Source: Sphingopyxis sp. LC363
Lineage (GTDB): Bacteria > Pseudomonadota > Alphaproteobacteria > Sphingomonadales > Sphingomonadaceae
Length of the DNA: 64,000 bases
Direction: 5' to 3'
Assembly (NCBI RefSeq): GCF_000756385.1
Contig: NZ_JNFC01000003.1
Coordinates: 1 to 64,000, forward strand
Notes under the pieces: generated by a model
What the model saw: the letters and a program-made list of their open reading frames with translations, nothing else
Told to the model about the DNA's origin: nothing
Databases searched by the model: none
Shown here: piece by piece, positions 42,805 to 51,075 of the stretch
Layout: the number at the start of each line of letters is the position of its first letter
Numbering within the stretch: the stretch's first letter is position 1
Translations under genes and position numbers: made by a program

Positions 42805-44454
42805 CTAATCCATGAGTCTTTGGTTCGGGAGGGGGCTCGTGTTGGTGAACCATTGCTCGCCGGCGCCGCGGCGGCGCTGCATGACCTCCTCCTGAAATTC
42901 GAACATGCCCGGCAGCATATCGCGCCCAGCTACCGGACGAGCGCCGAACCGCATGAAATTCTCCGCCTTGCCATAGGCGGGCCATGCCGGCGCACCGTCC
43001 GCCGAAGGGGCGCCGTGCGCGGCGAAGGCCGCCCAATAGCCGACCATCTGCCGCGCCAGCGCGCGATCCTCTTCGCCGGCCGGCATCGGCCAATTGGAGA
43101 GGCCGCCGAACGGACGTCCTGCAACGCCGAAAACGAAGGGCAACTCGCCGGCGTGAAAAGCGCAGAGAGACCGCGCACGCGCCGCGGCGTAGCAATGATC
43201 GAAAAGATAGAGATAGGCGGGCTGACCGGCGCGTGCCTGCTGCCGCACGAGCCGCTCGGTCGCCCAGCCATAGACGGCGTCGCGCGTCGCGGCGAGCAGA
43301 CTCTCTTCGCGGTCCGACGCGGGATAGAGCCGCAGGAAAGCGGGCGCGAGATCGCCGAAGCGCCGCGCGATTTCGGCCTCGTAGGTCGCGGCATCGGCGG
43401 GAACCGGAGGGACCAGCGCACGCTGGCTGCGCACCTCGCCGCTGTTGAAGCCCGCGAGCACGGGCACTTTCGCTTGCTCCCCGCGGTCGAAAATATCGAC
43501 GAGTTGACCGGGCACGACGGCGCCGTCGATCACCGGCTGCGCGACGAAGCGCGCACGCAGCCCGGCGGCGACAAGCGCCTTTGGATCGGCGCGGCGGAGC
43601 GCCGCGAGGTCGGTCACGCCCAGGCTGGCGACAAGCGCGGTTCCGGTCGCCTCGGCGGACGGCATGCCAAAGGCCGCATCGCGGAGATGCGGTACGGCGC
43701 GCATGTTCGTGCTCTGGACGATCGCTTTCGCGAACAACCCCTTCGCGCGCGGGCTGGCGAGCAGATAGGTGGCGCTGAGCGCGCCCGCGGACTCGCCCAT
43801 CACGGTGACATTCGCCGGATCGCCGCCGAACGCGCCGATATTGCGCCGCACCCATTGCAGCGCCGCGATCTGGTCGAGCAGGCCGTAATTGCCCGATACG
43901 CCTTCGGGCGATTCGGCGCTGAGCGCGGAATGCGCGAGCCAGCCGAGGACGCCGAGCCGGTAATTGATCGACACGAAGACAATGCCGCGCCTCGCAAATT
44001 CGCCGCCGTCGTACATCGGGCTGGCGCTCGATCCGAATTGCAGCGCGCCGCCGTGGATCCAGACGATCACCGGCGCGCCGTCGGTGCTTTCGGGCGCCCA
44101 GACATTGAGCGTCAGGCAATCCTCGCGCATCGGACGCGGCGGCTCGAAATAGACGCTCGCGGCGGGATAGGAGGGCTGGACGCAGTCGGGACCGAAGGCC
44201 GGCGCTTCGCGAACACCCTCCCATTTTTCCGGAGGCGCGGGCGGGCGCCAGCGGCGTTCGCCGACCGGCGGCGCGGCATAGGGGATGCCGCGAAAGACGC
44301 GCAGCCCGTCCTCGCGGACGCCCGCGACGCGGCCCTCGGCGACCGTCACGGCCGGCGCTTCGGCGGCGAAGGCTGTGCTGCCCCCAACGGCCGCGAGCAG
44401 GAAAAGGGTCACGGCGACGTGGCGGCGCAATGCCGCAATATCCTTCATCAACAT
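42805..44454 (-). CDS. Carboxylesterase, type B family (first copy)
   Basis: A 549-residue secreted carboxylesterase that hydrolyses carboxylic esters. The signal peptide is RRHVAVTLFLLAAVGGSTAFA, then FRGIPYAAPPVGERRW, the EDCLTLNVWAP segment, oxyanion IHGGAL, the nucleophile GESAGA, and a C-terminal His region FHAGELPFVFG. The start ATG 44454 has GGGAG 4 nt upstream; ATG 44448 is the alternative. An operator-like motif (44502-44520) precedes it, shared with the divergent Tat-exported gene. The second copy is at 51072-52706. Confidence 0.92.
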   Translation of the reverse strand: MLMKDIAALRRHVAVTLFLLAAVGGSTAFAAEAPAVTVAEGRVAGVREDGLRVFRGIPYAAPPVGERRWRPPAPPEKWEGVREAPAFGPDCVQPSYPAASVYFEPPRPMREDCLTLNVWAPESTDGAPVIVWIHGGALQFGSSASPMYDGGEFARRGIVFVSINYRLGVLGWLAHSALSAESPEGVSGNYGLLDQIAALQWVRRNIGAFGGDPANVTVMGESAGALSATYLLASPRAKGLFAKAIVQSTNMRAVPHLRDAAFGMPSAEATGTALVASLGVTDLAALRRADPKALVAAGLRARFVAQPVIDGAVVPGQLVDIFDRGEQAKVPVLAGFNSGEVRSQRALVPPVPADAATYEAEIARRFGDLAPAFLRLYPASDREESLLAATRDAVYGWATERLVRQQARAGQPAYLYLFDHCYAAARARSLCAFHAGELPFVFGVAGRPFGGLSNWPMPAGEEDRALARQMVGYWAAFAAHGAPSADGAPAWPAYGKAENFMRFGARPVAGRDMLPGMFEFQEEVMQRRRGAGEQWFTNTSPLPNQRLMD

Positions 44455-44501
44455 GGCTCTCCCGTCGGCGATGCTTGCCATCGTCCTGCGCCCGACTTAC
44501 G

Positions 44502-44520
44502 CTCACACGCGAGTGAATAT
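44502..44520. promoter_or_regulatory. Putative TetR-type operator, site 1
   Basis: CTCACACGCGAGTGAATAT contains TCAC-N6-GTGA and the core AGTGAATAT. It lies 48 bp from the carboxylesterase start and 49 bp from the divergent M28-like start, so one site could control both. Matching sites are at 48531 and 55075. Confidence 0.55.
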
Positions 44521-44568
44521 CAAGCACGGACAGCGCGCGATCGATCGAATGGATGCGGGAGAGCCGAG

Positions 44569-45858
44569 ATGACGAAACCCACGCGGCGCGGCTTTCTGGC
44601 CGGGGCGACGGCGTTGCCGATCGCGACGGCGGTGCATGTTGACGCAGCGACCGCGCCGAATGCGATCGCCGCCGACCTCTCGACCTATATCGGCTTCGGC
44701 AACAAGCAGTCGGGCGGTGCGGGCGACACCGCCTGCGGCCATTGGCTGGCGACCGAGCTCGACCGTGCGGGCTTCGCGGTCGAGAGACTGCCGATCTCCG
44801 TCCCTTGGTTCGAAGGAGAAGGCTGCGAAATCGTGGCGGGCGAAAGGCGCGCGCCGCTGCATCCGCAGCCAATCGTCACCCCGACCCCCAACGGAGGCGT
44901 ATCCGGACCGCTCGTCCGCGTCGATGCGCATGGCCAGACCGACGCGCCGCTTGCGGGCGCGATCGCGATCGTCGACCTGCCCTATGGGCGCTGGTCGTCG
45001 GCGCTGCCGAAGCCGGTACGCGCGCCGGTCGATGCCGCCTTCGCGGGCGGTGCACGAGCTGCGGTGATCGTCACCAACGGCCCGACCGGACAGGTGATCG
45101 CGCTCAACGCCGACGGCCGCGCGCCGATGTTCGCGGGACCGGTCGGGCTGCTTGCCCCTGCCGAGGCCGCGCCCTTCCTTGCCGCCGCGATGCGGCGCCA
45201 GCCCGCGCGCGTGACGCTGGCGGGCCGCGGCGGGCGGCGCGCGGCGTTCAACGTCATCGGCCGGCTCGACCGCGGCAAGCGGCGCTGGCTCGTCGTCTCG
45301 ACTCCGCGTTCGGGCTGGACCGTCTGCGGCGGCGAGCGCGGCGGCGGCGTCGCCGCATGGCTCGATCTCGCGCGCCGGGCGCCGGCGGCCTTTCCCGACC
45401 ATGACATTGCCTTTCTGTGCAACAGCGGACATGAGTATGAAAATCTGGGCGCCGAAGAATCGCTGAAGGCCGTAGCGCCCAAACCCGCCGAAACGCATTT
45501 CTGGCTGCACCTCGGCGCCAATCTGGCGGCCCGCGACTGGCACGAGGGGCTGTTCGGCCTTGCACCGCTTCCCGGCACCGATTCGCAGCGCTATCTGGTG
45601 GTCAGCCCGCCGCTGCTACCCGCGGCGCGGCGGCTGTTCGCGGGCCTTGCGGGTCTCGAGGCGCCCTATGCCAGCGACCGGATTTCGGCCGGCGAACTGA
45701 CCGCGATCATCAAGGCGGGCTATCCCTCGGTGGCCGGGCTGTTCGGGGTGCATCGCTTCCACCATGTCGAAGGCGACGACGCGCGCTGCGTCGATGCGGC
45801 GGCGGTCGCCGCAACGATGGCGGCGTTTAGGCAATTGCTCGTCACCGCCGCCGCCTGA
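44569..45858 (+). CDS. Tat-exported M28-like protein without clear zinc ligands
   Basis: A 429-residue protein with a twin-arginine signal (TRRGFLAGATALPIATAVHV). A PA-like insertion (about residues 70-210) is followed by a fold resembling M28 aminopeptidases: LVVSTPRSGWTVCGGERGGG, VAAWLDLARRAPAAF, DIAFLCNSGHEYENLGAEESL. In active M28 enzymes the equivalent places carry His-x-Asp and Asp-Asn/Asp; here they read Thr-Pro-Arg-Ser and Gly-Glu-Arg, so the usual metal site seems lost. It may be a binding protein or use different ligands. It is divergent from the type-B esterase with a shared operator-like motif, so probably part of the same regulon. Confidence 0.7.
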   Translation: MTKPTRRGFLAGATALPIATAVHVDAATAPNAIAADLSTYIGFGNKQSGGAGDTACGHWLATELDRAGFAVERLPISVPWFEGEGCEIVAGERRAPLHPQPIVTPTPNGGVSGPLVRVDAHGQTDAPLAGAIAIVDLPYGRWSSALPKPVRAPVDAAFAGGARAAVIVTNGPTGQVIALNADGRAPMFAGPVGLLAPAEAAPFLAAAMRRQPARVTLAGRGGRRAAFNVIGRLDRGKRRWLVVSTPRSGWTVCGGERGGGVAAWLDLARRAPAAFPDHDIAFLCNSGHEYENLGAEESLKAVAPKPAETHFWLHLGANLAARDWHEGLFGLAPLPGTDSQRYLVVSPPLLPAARRLFAGLAGLEAPYASDRISAGELTAIIKAGYPSVAGLFGVHRFHHVEGDDARCVDAAAVAATMAAFRQLLVTAAA

Positions 45859-45861
45859 CTT

Positions 45862-47535
45862 CTACGCTTCGATGTCCCGCTTGAAGGTTTCGGGCAGGAA
45901 GAGGATACCGACCACTGCGGTGACCGCCGCGATCACCACCGCATACCATAGACCCTGATAGATATTGCCCGTCGCCGCGACCATCGCGAAGCCGATCGTC
46001 GGCATGAAACCGCCGATCCAGCCGTTGCCGATATGATAGGGCAAGGACAGCGAGCTGTAGCGGATGCGCGCCGGAAACAGTTCGACGAGCAAGGCCGCGA
46101 GCGGGCCGTAGACCATCGTCGCGAGCAGGCCGAAGATGCAGAGGATCAGGATCACCTTCGTCTTGTTCACCTGCGCCGGATCGGCCTTGTCGGGATAGCC
46201 CGCGGCGTCGAGCGCGGCCTTGGCCTCGGCGCTAAAGGCGGCGACCACCGCGGCGCGCGCGCCCTTGTCCAGCCCCGCGGGGTCGGGGACCGCGACCGCC
46301 CGGTCGCCGACCCGCACCGATGCGCGCGTTCCCGCCGGCGCCTCGACATTCGCATAGTTGATGCCATTCCTGGCGAGATAGGATTTGGCGATGTCGCAGC
46401 TCGTGGTGTCGAAGCTGTTCTTGCCGATCGGATCGAACTGGAACGAACATTCGCCGCCATCGACGACTACGGCGACCGGCGCGCGCTCGATCGCCGCCGC
46501 CATCGCCGGGTTCGCCGCGACGACGAGCGCCTTGTAGAGCGGGAAATAGACAAAGACCGCGATGACGCAGGCGGTCATCATGATCGGCTTGCGCCCGATC
46601 TTGTCGCTGAGCCAGCCGAAGAAGACGAAGCTCGGGATGATGATCGTCAGCGCCGCGGCGACCAGGAAATTGGCGGTCGCGCCGTCGACCCGCGCGATGC
46701 GTTCGAGATAGAAGAGCGGATAGAGATGCGCGGCGAAGCCGATCACCGCCTGCCCCGCGACCGCGCCGAAGAGCGCGATCAGCACGATCTTCAGGTTGCG
46801 CCATTCGCCGAAGGCTTCCTTGAGCGGCGCCTTCGACGTTTCGCCCGCCGCCTTCATGCGCTGGAAGACCGGGCTCTCTTCGAGCTGGAGGCGGATCCAC
46901 AGCGCGACCGACAGGAGGACGATCGAGAAGATGAAGGGCAGGCGCCAGCCCCAGTCGTTGAACGCGTCGGCATCCATGAACAGCCGCAGCGACACGACGA
47001 AGGTCGAGGCGAGGATGAGCCCGATCATCGCCGTGGTCTGGATGAAGCTGGTATAGAAACCGCGCTTTCCGGGCGGTGCATGTTCGGCGATATAGACCGC
47101 CGCGCCGCCATATTCGCCGCCGATCGCCAGCCCCTGGAGCAGCCGCAGGATCATCAGGATGATCGGCGCCGCGACGCCGATCGTGTCGTAGCCGGGCAGG
47201 AAACCGACGGCAAAGGTCGACAGACCCATGATCGCCATTGTGACGAGAAAGGTGTTCTTGCGCCCGACGATATCGCCGACGCGCCCGAAGACGAGCGCGC
47301 CGAACGGCCGCACCGCAAAGCCCGCGGCAAAGGCCATCAGCGCGAGGATGAAGCCCGTCGTCTCGTTCACGCCCGAGAAGAAATGGTGCGACAGGGCGCT
47401 GGCGAGCAGCCCGTAGAGGTAGAAATCATACCATTCGAATACCGTCCCCAGCGACGACGCGCCGATGACGAGCTTTTCATTCTGCCCCTTTTGCACCGCA
47501 TCCGCGGCAGGCAAGGCTTCGCTGTCGGTTGCCAT
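45862..47535 (-). CDS. MHS-family MFS transporter with large inserted loop
   Basis: A 557-residue metabolite:H+ symporter-type carrier. MHS features are LGTVFEWYDFYLYG in helix 1, FGALVFGRVGDIVGRKNTF in loop 2-3 and LQGLAIGGEYGGAAVYIAEH. About 115 residues (near 350-465) between late membrane helices form a hydrophilic domain with two Cys (GGECSFQFDP, TTSCDIAKSYL), which standard members lack. The stop is 4 bp from the convergent M28-like gene. The start is 73 bp after the stop of the SDR gene, probably one unit behind operator site 2. Likely imports a carboxylate released by the esterases. Confidence 0.88.
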   Translation of the reverse strand: MATDSEALPAADAVQKGQNEKLVIGASSLGTVFEWYDFYLYGLLASALSHHFFSGVNETTGFILALMAFAAGFAVRPFGALVFGRVGDIVGRKNTFLVTMAIMGLSTFAVGFLPGYDTIGVAAPIILMILRLLQGLAIGGEYGGAAVYIAEHAPPGKRGFYTSFIQTTAMIGLILASTFVVSLRLFMDADAFNDWGWRLPFIFSIVLLSVALWIRLQLEESPVFQRMKAAGETSKAPLKEAFGEWRNLKIVLIALFGAVAGQAVIGFAAHLYPLFYLERIARVDGATANFLVAAALTIIIPSFVFFGWLSDKIGRKPIMMTACVIAVFVYFPLYKALVVAANPAMAAAIERAPVAVVVDGGECSFQFDPIGKNSFDTTSCDIAKSYLARNGINYANVEAPAGTRASVRVGDRAVAVPDPAGLDKGARAAVVAAFSAEAKAALDAAGYPDKADPAQVNKTKVILILCIFGLLATMVYGPLAALLVELFPARIRYSSLSLPYHIGNGWIGGFMPTIGFAMVAATGNIYQGLWYAVVIAAVTAVVGILFLPETFKRDIEA

Positions 47536-47608
47536 ATCCTTCTCCCATTTTGCCCGGCGACGGCGGCGGGCTCTTCATCGGCCCGTCCGCCATGCCCCCG
47601 GGGAATCC

Positions 47609-48508
47609 CTAGCGTGCGGCCGCCATCGTCGGCGCGGTGAAGCCGGCGCTTGCCAGCTCGCGTTCGGCCTGCGTGAAGCCATAGGCGGGGACGCTTTCGC
47701 CCGCGCGGTCCGATACTTCGTCCCAGGCCGCGACCAGCCGCTGGGCCGCATCGTCGCCGCGCCCGATGAAGACGCCTTCGGTCAACGTGATATTTGCGGT
47801 CGCGAAATGCCCCGCCCCGGCGCACAGGATCGCGCGCGTCGGCGCATCGTCGCCGACCAGCGCCAGCAGCCCCGGGCTCACCGCCTCGGGCGCGAGCCGG
47901 GCGAGCGCGTCGGGCGCGAGCACGCCGTCGGTCATCGCGGTGGCGGCGGTCGGCGCGAGGCAGTTGACGCGGACATTATATTTCTCGCCCTCGATACCCA
48001 GCGTCTGCATCAGCCCGACGAGCGCCATCTTGGCCGCGCCGTAATTGGCCTGCCCGAAATTGCCGTAGAGCCCCGACGAGGAGGTCGTCATCACGATGCG
48101 GCCGAAACGGCGCTCGCGCATCTGGTCCCACACCGCCTTCGAACAGACCGCCGCGCCGATCAAGTGAACGTCGACGACGAGGCGGAAATCGTCGAGGTCC
48201 ATCTTCGCGAAGCTCCTGTCGCGCAGGATGCCGGCGTTGTTGATCAATATATCGACGCCGCCCCATGCGCGCGCCGTGTCCTCCACCATCGCCGCGACCT
48301 CGGCCTCGTCGGTCACCGAGGCGGCGACCGCCATCGCATCGCCGCCAGCCTCGGCGATCTCGGCCGCGACGCGCGCGGCGGCGTCGCCGTCGCGATCGTT
48401 GATCACGACGCGCGCGCCGTGCCGCGCGAGCATCAGCGCATGCGCGCGGCCAAGCCCGCCGCCCGCGCCGGTCACGATCGCCACCCTGTCCTTGAGTTCG
48501 TCCATCAT
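47609..48508 (-). CDS. SDR dehydrogenase, HSD17B4-like (3-hydroxyacyl-CoA type)
   Basis: A 299-residue SDR with RVAIVTGAGGGLGRAHALML, NNAGILRD, the Ser of TTSSSGLYGNFGQANYGAAK and the YxxxK pair, then KYNVRVNCLAPTAATAMTDG. This pattern and the C-terminal extension fit the peroxisomal multifunctional-enzyme-like dehydrogenases that oxidise 3-hydroxyacyl-CoA. The start ATG 48508 has GAGGAAAG upstream; ATG 48505 is equally possible. Operator site 2 lies 23 bp upstream. With the acyl-CoA synthetase nearby, a beta-oxidation-like role is likely. Confidence 0.88.
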   Translation of the reverse strand: MMDELKDRVAIVTGAGGGLGRAHALMLARHGARVVINDRDGDAAARVAAEIAEAGGDAMAVAASVTDEAEVAAMVEDTARAWGGVDILINNAGILRDRSFAKMDLDDFRLVVDVHLIGAAVCSKAVWDQMRERRFGRIVMTTSSSGLYGNFGQANYGAAKMALVGLMQTLGIEGEKYNVRVNCLAPTAATAMTDGVLAPDALARLAPEAVSPGLLALVGDDAPTRAILCAGAGHFATANITLTEGVFIGRGDDAAQRLVAAWDEVSDRAGESVPAYGFTQAERELASAGFTAPTMAAAR

Positions 48509-48530
48509 TCCGCTTTCCTCATTATAGTAA

Positions 48531-48550
48531 CTCACTTGTGAGTGAATATT
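48531..48550. promoter_or_regulatory. Putative TetR-type operator, site 2
   Basis: CTCACTTGTGAGTGAATATT: a perfect ACTCAC-NN-GTGAGT palindrome overlapping TCAC-N6-GTGA and ending in the shared core AGTGAATATT. It lies directly before the SDR start. Confidence 0.6.
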
Positions 48551-48630
48551 ATCCATCTCGCAGTCGGGCCGATGTGCCCTGCCGCCAAGCCCTTTATGGC
48601 TTGGGTCAGCCCGAAACTGCCTTCCTTTCC

Positions 48631-48707
48631 CGTCATCCGGCGAAGGCCGGGATCTCGCCGGCGCGTTATCCCGATACGGTGAAATCCCGGCCTTCGCCGG
48701 GATGGCG
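48631..48707. repeat. Intergenic repeat family C, copy 4
   Basis: Arms CGTCATCCGGCGAAGGCCGG and CCCGGCCTTCGCCGGGATGG, with inner GGATCTCGCC; the outer arms differ slightly from the other copies. It lies between the SDR promoter and the TetR gene stop. Confidence 0.8.
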
Positions 48708-48731
48708 GGGCCAAGGTAGAATGATCATCCT

Positions 48732-49424
48732 CTAGATACTGTCCTGCTTGCGTTGGTCGCAGATTTCGCGGAAACCCGCGGCCATGAAGCGCGCCATGCG
48801 CGCCTTGACCGCTTCATAATCGTCCGAATGGCACAGGCCGTGCGACAATTTGTCGATGCGCCCGGTGCGCGCGAGCGTCAGCATCAGCGCGCCGGTGACG
48901 AAATGATAACCCCAGAAAATATCTTCCTCGGCGGCGTCGGGCAGCGCCTTTTTCAATATCTCGATCAGGCGGAGCACGACGGGGTCGAAATATTTGTCCA
49001 TGAATTCGGCGCCCTCGGGGCTGTTCGACGCCTGCGCGCCGAACGCACCGTAATTCTTCCAGCCCTCACCGCCCTGGATATAGAGATCGAGGTCGGTGTC
49101 GAGGAAGGCGTGCAGCGCGCCTTCCACCGTCGGCTTGCCGCCCGCCGCGCGGTCGTAATCGTCGAGCGCCTGCATCCGTTTGTCGATCGTCACCACAGCG
49201 CGCCGCGCGAATACCGCGTCGAACAGCGTCCTTTTGTCGTCGAAATAATAGTTGAGCAAAGTGTGGTGGACGCCGACCTGTTTCGCGACATCCTTCAGCG
49301 TCACGCCGTGAAAGCCGTGCTTCGAAAACAGGAGTTCGGCGGTGTCGAGGATCTGCTCCATCATTTCGGCGCGCTGTTCCGCCTTCGACGGGCGCTTCAC
49401 CGCACTCTTTGCCTTCGACGCCAA
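48732..49424 (-). CDS. TetR/AcrR family transcriptional regulator
   Basis: A 230-residue TetR repressor. The DNA-binding domain is near residues 20-65: ILDTAELLFSKHGFHGVTLK, then DVAKQVGVHHTLLNYYFDDK. The C-terminal ligand domain is helical with several Tyr and Trp. No ATG is near; TTG at 49424 with AGGA 7 nt upstream is the best start, GTG 49442 the alternative. It is the last gene of the TonB receptor, esterase, acyl-CoA synthetase, TetR run, which suggests it controls this run and the other units preceded by the AGTGAATAT motif. Confidence 0.9.
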   Translation of the reverse strand: MASKAKSAVKRPSKAEQRAEMMEQILDTAELLFSKHGFHGVTLKDVAKQVGVHHTLLNYYFDDKRTLFDAVFARRAVVTIDKRMQALDDYDRAAGGKPTVEGALHAFLDTDLDLYIQGGEGWKNYGAFGAQASNSPEGAEFMDKYFDPVVLRLIEILKKALPDAAEEDIFWGYHFVTGALMLTLARTGRIDKLSHGLCHSDDYEAVKARMARFMAAGFREICDQRKQDSI

Positions 49425-49479
49425 ATTCCTGTCCTTCCGCACTTGATCTGTTTCGTCATGCCGCCGCGACGCGACGGGC

Positions 49480-51075
49480 CTACACCTGACCGTAATCGGC
49501 CCGCAATTGCATTTTGTCGATCTTGCCCGTCGGCGCGAGCGGCATCGCGTCGAGCCGCACAATCGCGTCGGGAATCCACCAGGAGGCGACGCGTTCCCGC
49601 AGCGGCGCGAGCAGGTCGTCGTCGCTGACCGATCCGTCATTGGTCTCGACCAGCAGGATCGGCCGCTCGCCCCATTTGGGATCGCTGCGCCCGATCACCG
49701 CCGCGAGCGACACCTGCGGCAACGCGCCGACCAGCGCCTCGATCTCGGCGGGATTGATCCATTCGCCGCCCGATTTGATCAGATCCTTCGACCGCCCGGT
49801 GATCGTCAGATTGCCGGCGCGGTCGAGCCGCGCGAGGTCGCCGGTGTCGAACCAGCCGTCACCATCGGTCGCGGGCGCGTCCTGCCCGAAATAGCGTTCG
49901 ACGACGCTCGGCCCGCGGACGCGCAAATGTCCCTCGGCGCCGCGCTGCTCGGCGAGCGCGCGCCCCTCGGCATCGGTCAGCAGCAGGTCGACGCCGATCG
50001 CGGGCTTTCCCGACACGCCGGCGGTGCGATCGGGATCGCCCGGGACCGCCGCGGTGCCGAGCGGCGACAGCTCGGTCATGCCCCAGCTCGTCTGCACCTC
50101 GGCGCCCAGCCGCCGCTCGATCCGTTCCATCAGCGCCGGGGGCATCGGCGCGCCGCCGACGAGGATGCGTTCGAGCGTCGGCACCTCGCCCCCCTCGCGC
50201 TCGAGATGTTCGACCAGCCCCAGCCACACGGTCGGCACGCCGACCCCCGCGGTCACCCCTTCGCCGCGGATCAGCGCCGCCAGATGCGCGCCGTCGCTGT
50301 GGCGGCCGGGCAGCACGAGCTTGCCGCCCGCCGCGGGCACCGAAAAGGGCAGCCCCCAAGCGTTGGCGTGGAACATCGGGACCACCGCAAGCACCGCGTC
50401 GCGCGCGCGCACGCCCATCACATCGGCCTGCAACTGGCGCATCGTGTGAAGGTAGCAGCCGCGATGGGTGTAGGTGACGCCCTTCGGTGCGCCGGTGGTG
50501 CCCGAGGTGAAGCAGAGCCCCGACGGGCTGTTCTCGTCGAACTCGCCCCAAGCGACATCGGCTGATGCCGCCGCGAGCGCGGGTTCGAGCGCAGCGACCG
50601 CGATGCGGCCGGTCCCCTCGCCCGCGTCGGGTTCGGCGGTGTCGGCGTCGAGCAGCAGGATCCGCCGCACGGTCCCGACATTGCGCGTTGCCGCCTCGGC
50701 GAGCGGCAGCAGCTCGGGGCTGACGAGCAATATGCCGGCTTCCGACTGCACCAGCATGGCGCCGATCTGCCCGGGCGTCAGCCGCGGGTTCAGCGTGTGG
50801 CACACCGCGCCCATGCCGATGATCCCGTACCAGCTTTCGAGATGCCCCTGCGTATTCCACGCGAGCGTCGCGACGCGGTGCCCCGCGCGCACGCCCATTG
50901 CATAGAGCGCGCCCGACACCGCGCGCGCGCGTTCGTAAAGCGCGGCATAGCCGATCCGCGCGATGCTTCCGTCCGCCCCAGCCGATACGGTTTCGGCTTG
51001 CGCGTGCCATTTGGCGGCGTGGGAGAGGAATTTGTCGAGCGTCAGGCCATAGGACTGCATCGAACCGTCGATCAT
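49480..51075 (-). CDS. Fatty-acyl/aryl-CoA synthetase (AMP-forming)
   Basis: A 531-residue ANL-superfamily ligase that activates a carboxylic acid to its CoA thioester through an adenylate. Motifs are LCFTSGTTGAPKGVTYTHRG (A3), SWGMTELSP (A5), GWFDTGDLARLD (A7), RSKDLIKSGGEWI (A8) and the catalytic lysine of PTGKIDK (A10). The His-Ala-Asn-Ala-Trp-Gly segment resembles medium/long-chain acyl-CoA ligases. The start ATG overlaps the stop of the upstream esterase gene (ATGA, 51072-51075), so the acid released by that esterase is the likely substrate. Confidence 0.93.
   Translation of the reverse strand: MIDGSMQSYGLTLDKFLSHAAKWHAQAETVSAGADGSIARIGYAALYERARAVSGALYAMGVRAGHRVATLAWNTQGHLESWYGIIGMGAVCHTLNPRLTPGQIGAMLVQSEAGILLVSPELLPLAEAATRNVGTVRRILLLDADTAEPDAGEGTGRIAVAALEPALAAASADVAWGEFDENSPSGLCFTSGTTGAPKGVTYTHRGCYLHTMRQLQADVMGVRARDAVLAVVPMFHANAWGLPFSVPAAGGKLVLPGRHSDGAHLAALIRGEGVTAGVGVPTVWLGLVEHLEREGGEVPTLERILVGGAPMPPALMERIERRLGAEVQTSWGMTELSPLGTAAVPGDPDRTAGVSGKPAIGVDLLLTDAEGRALAEQRGAEGHLRVRGPSVVERYFGQDAPATDGDGWFDTGDLARLDRAGNLTITGRSKDLIKSGGEWINPAEIEALVGALPQVSLAAVIGRSDPKWGERPILLVETNDGSVSDDDLLAPLRERVASWWIPDAIVRLDAMPLAPTGKIDKMQLRADYGQV

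Noticed and set aside
42802-45858. A 1018-codon plus-strand ORF
   Set aside because: Its first 590 codons are antisense to the carboxylesterase, whose motifs are clear. Only the part from ATG 44569 is a gene.
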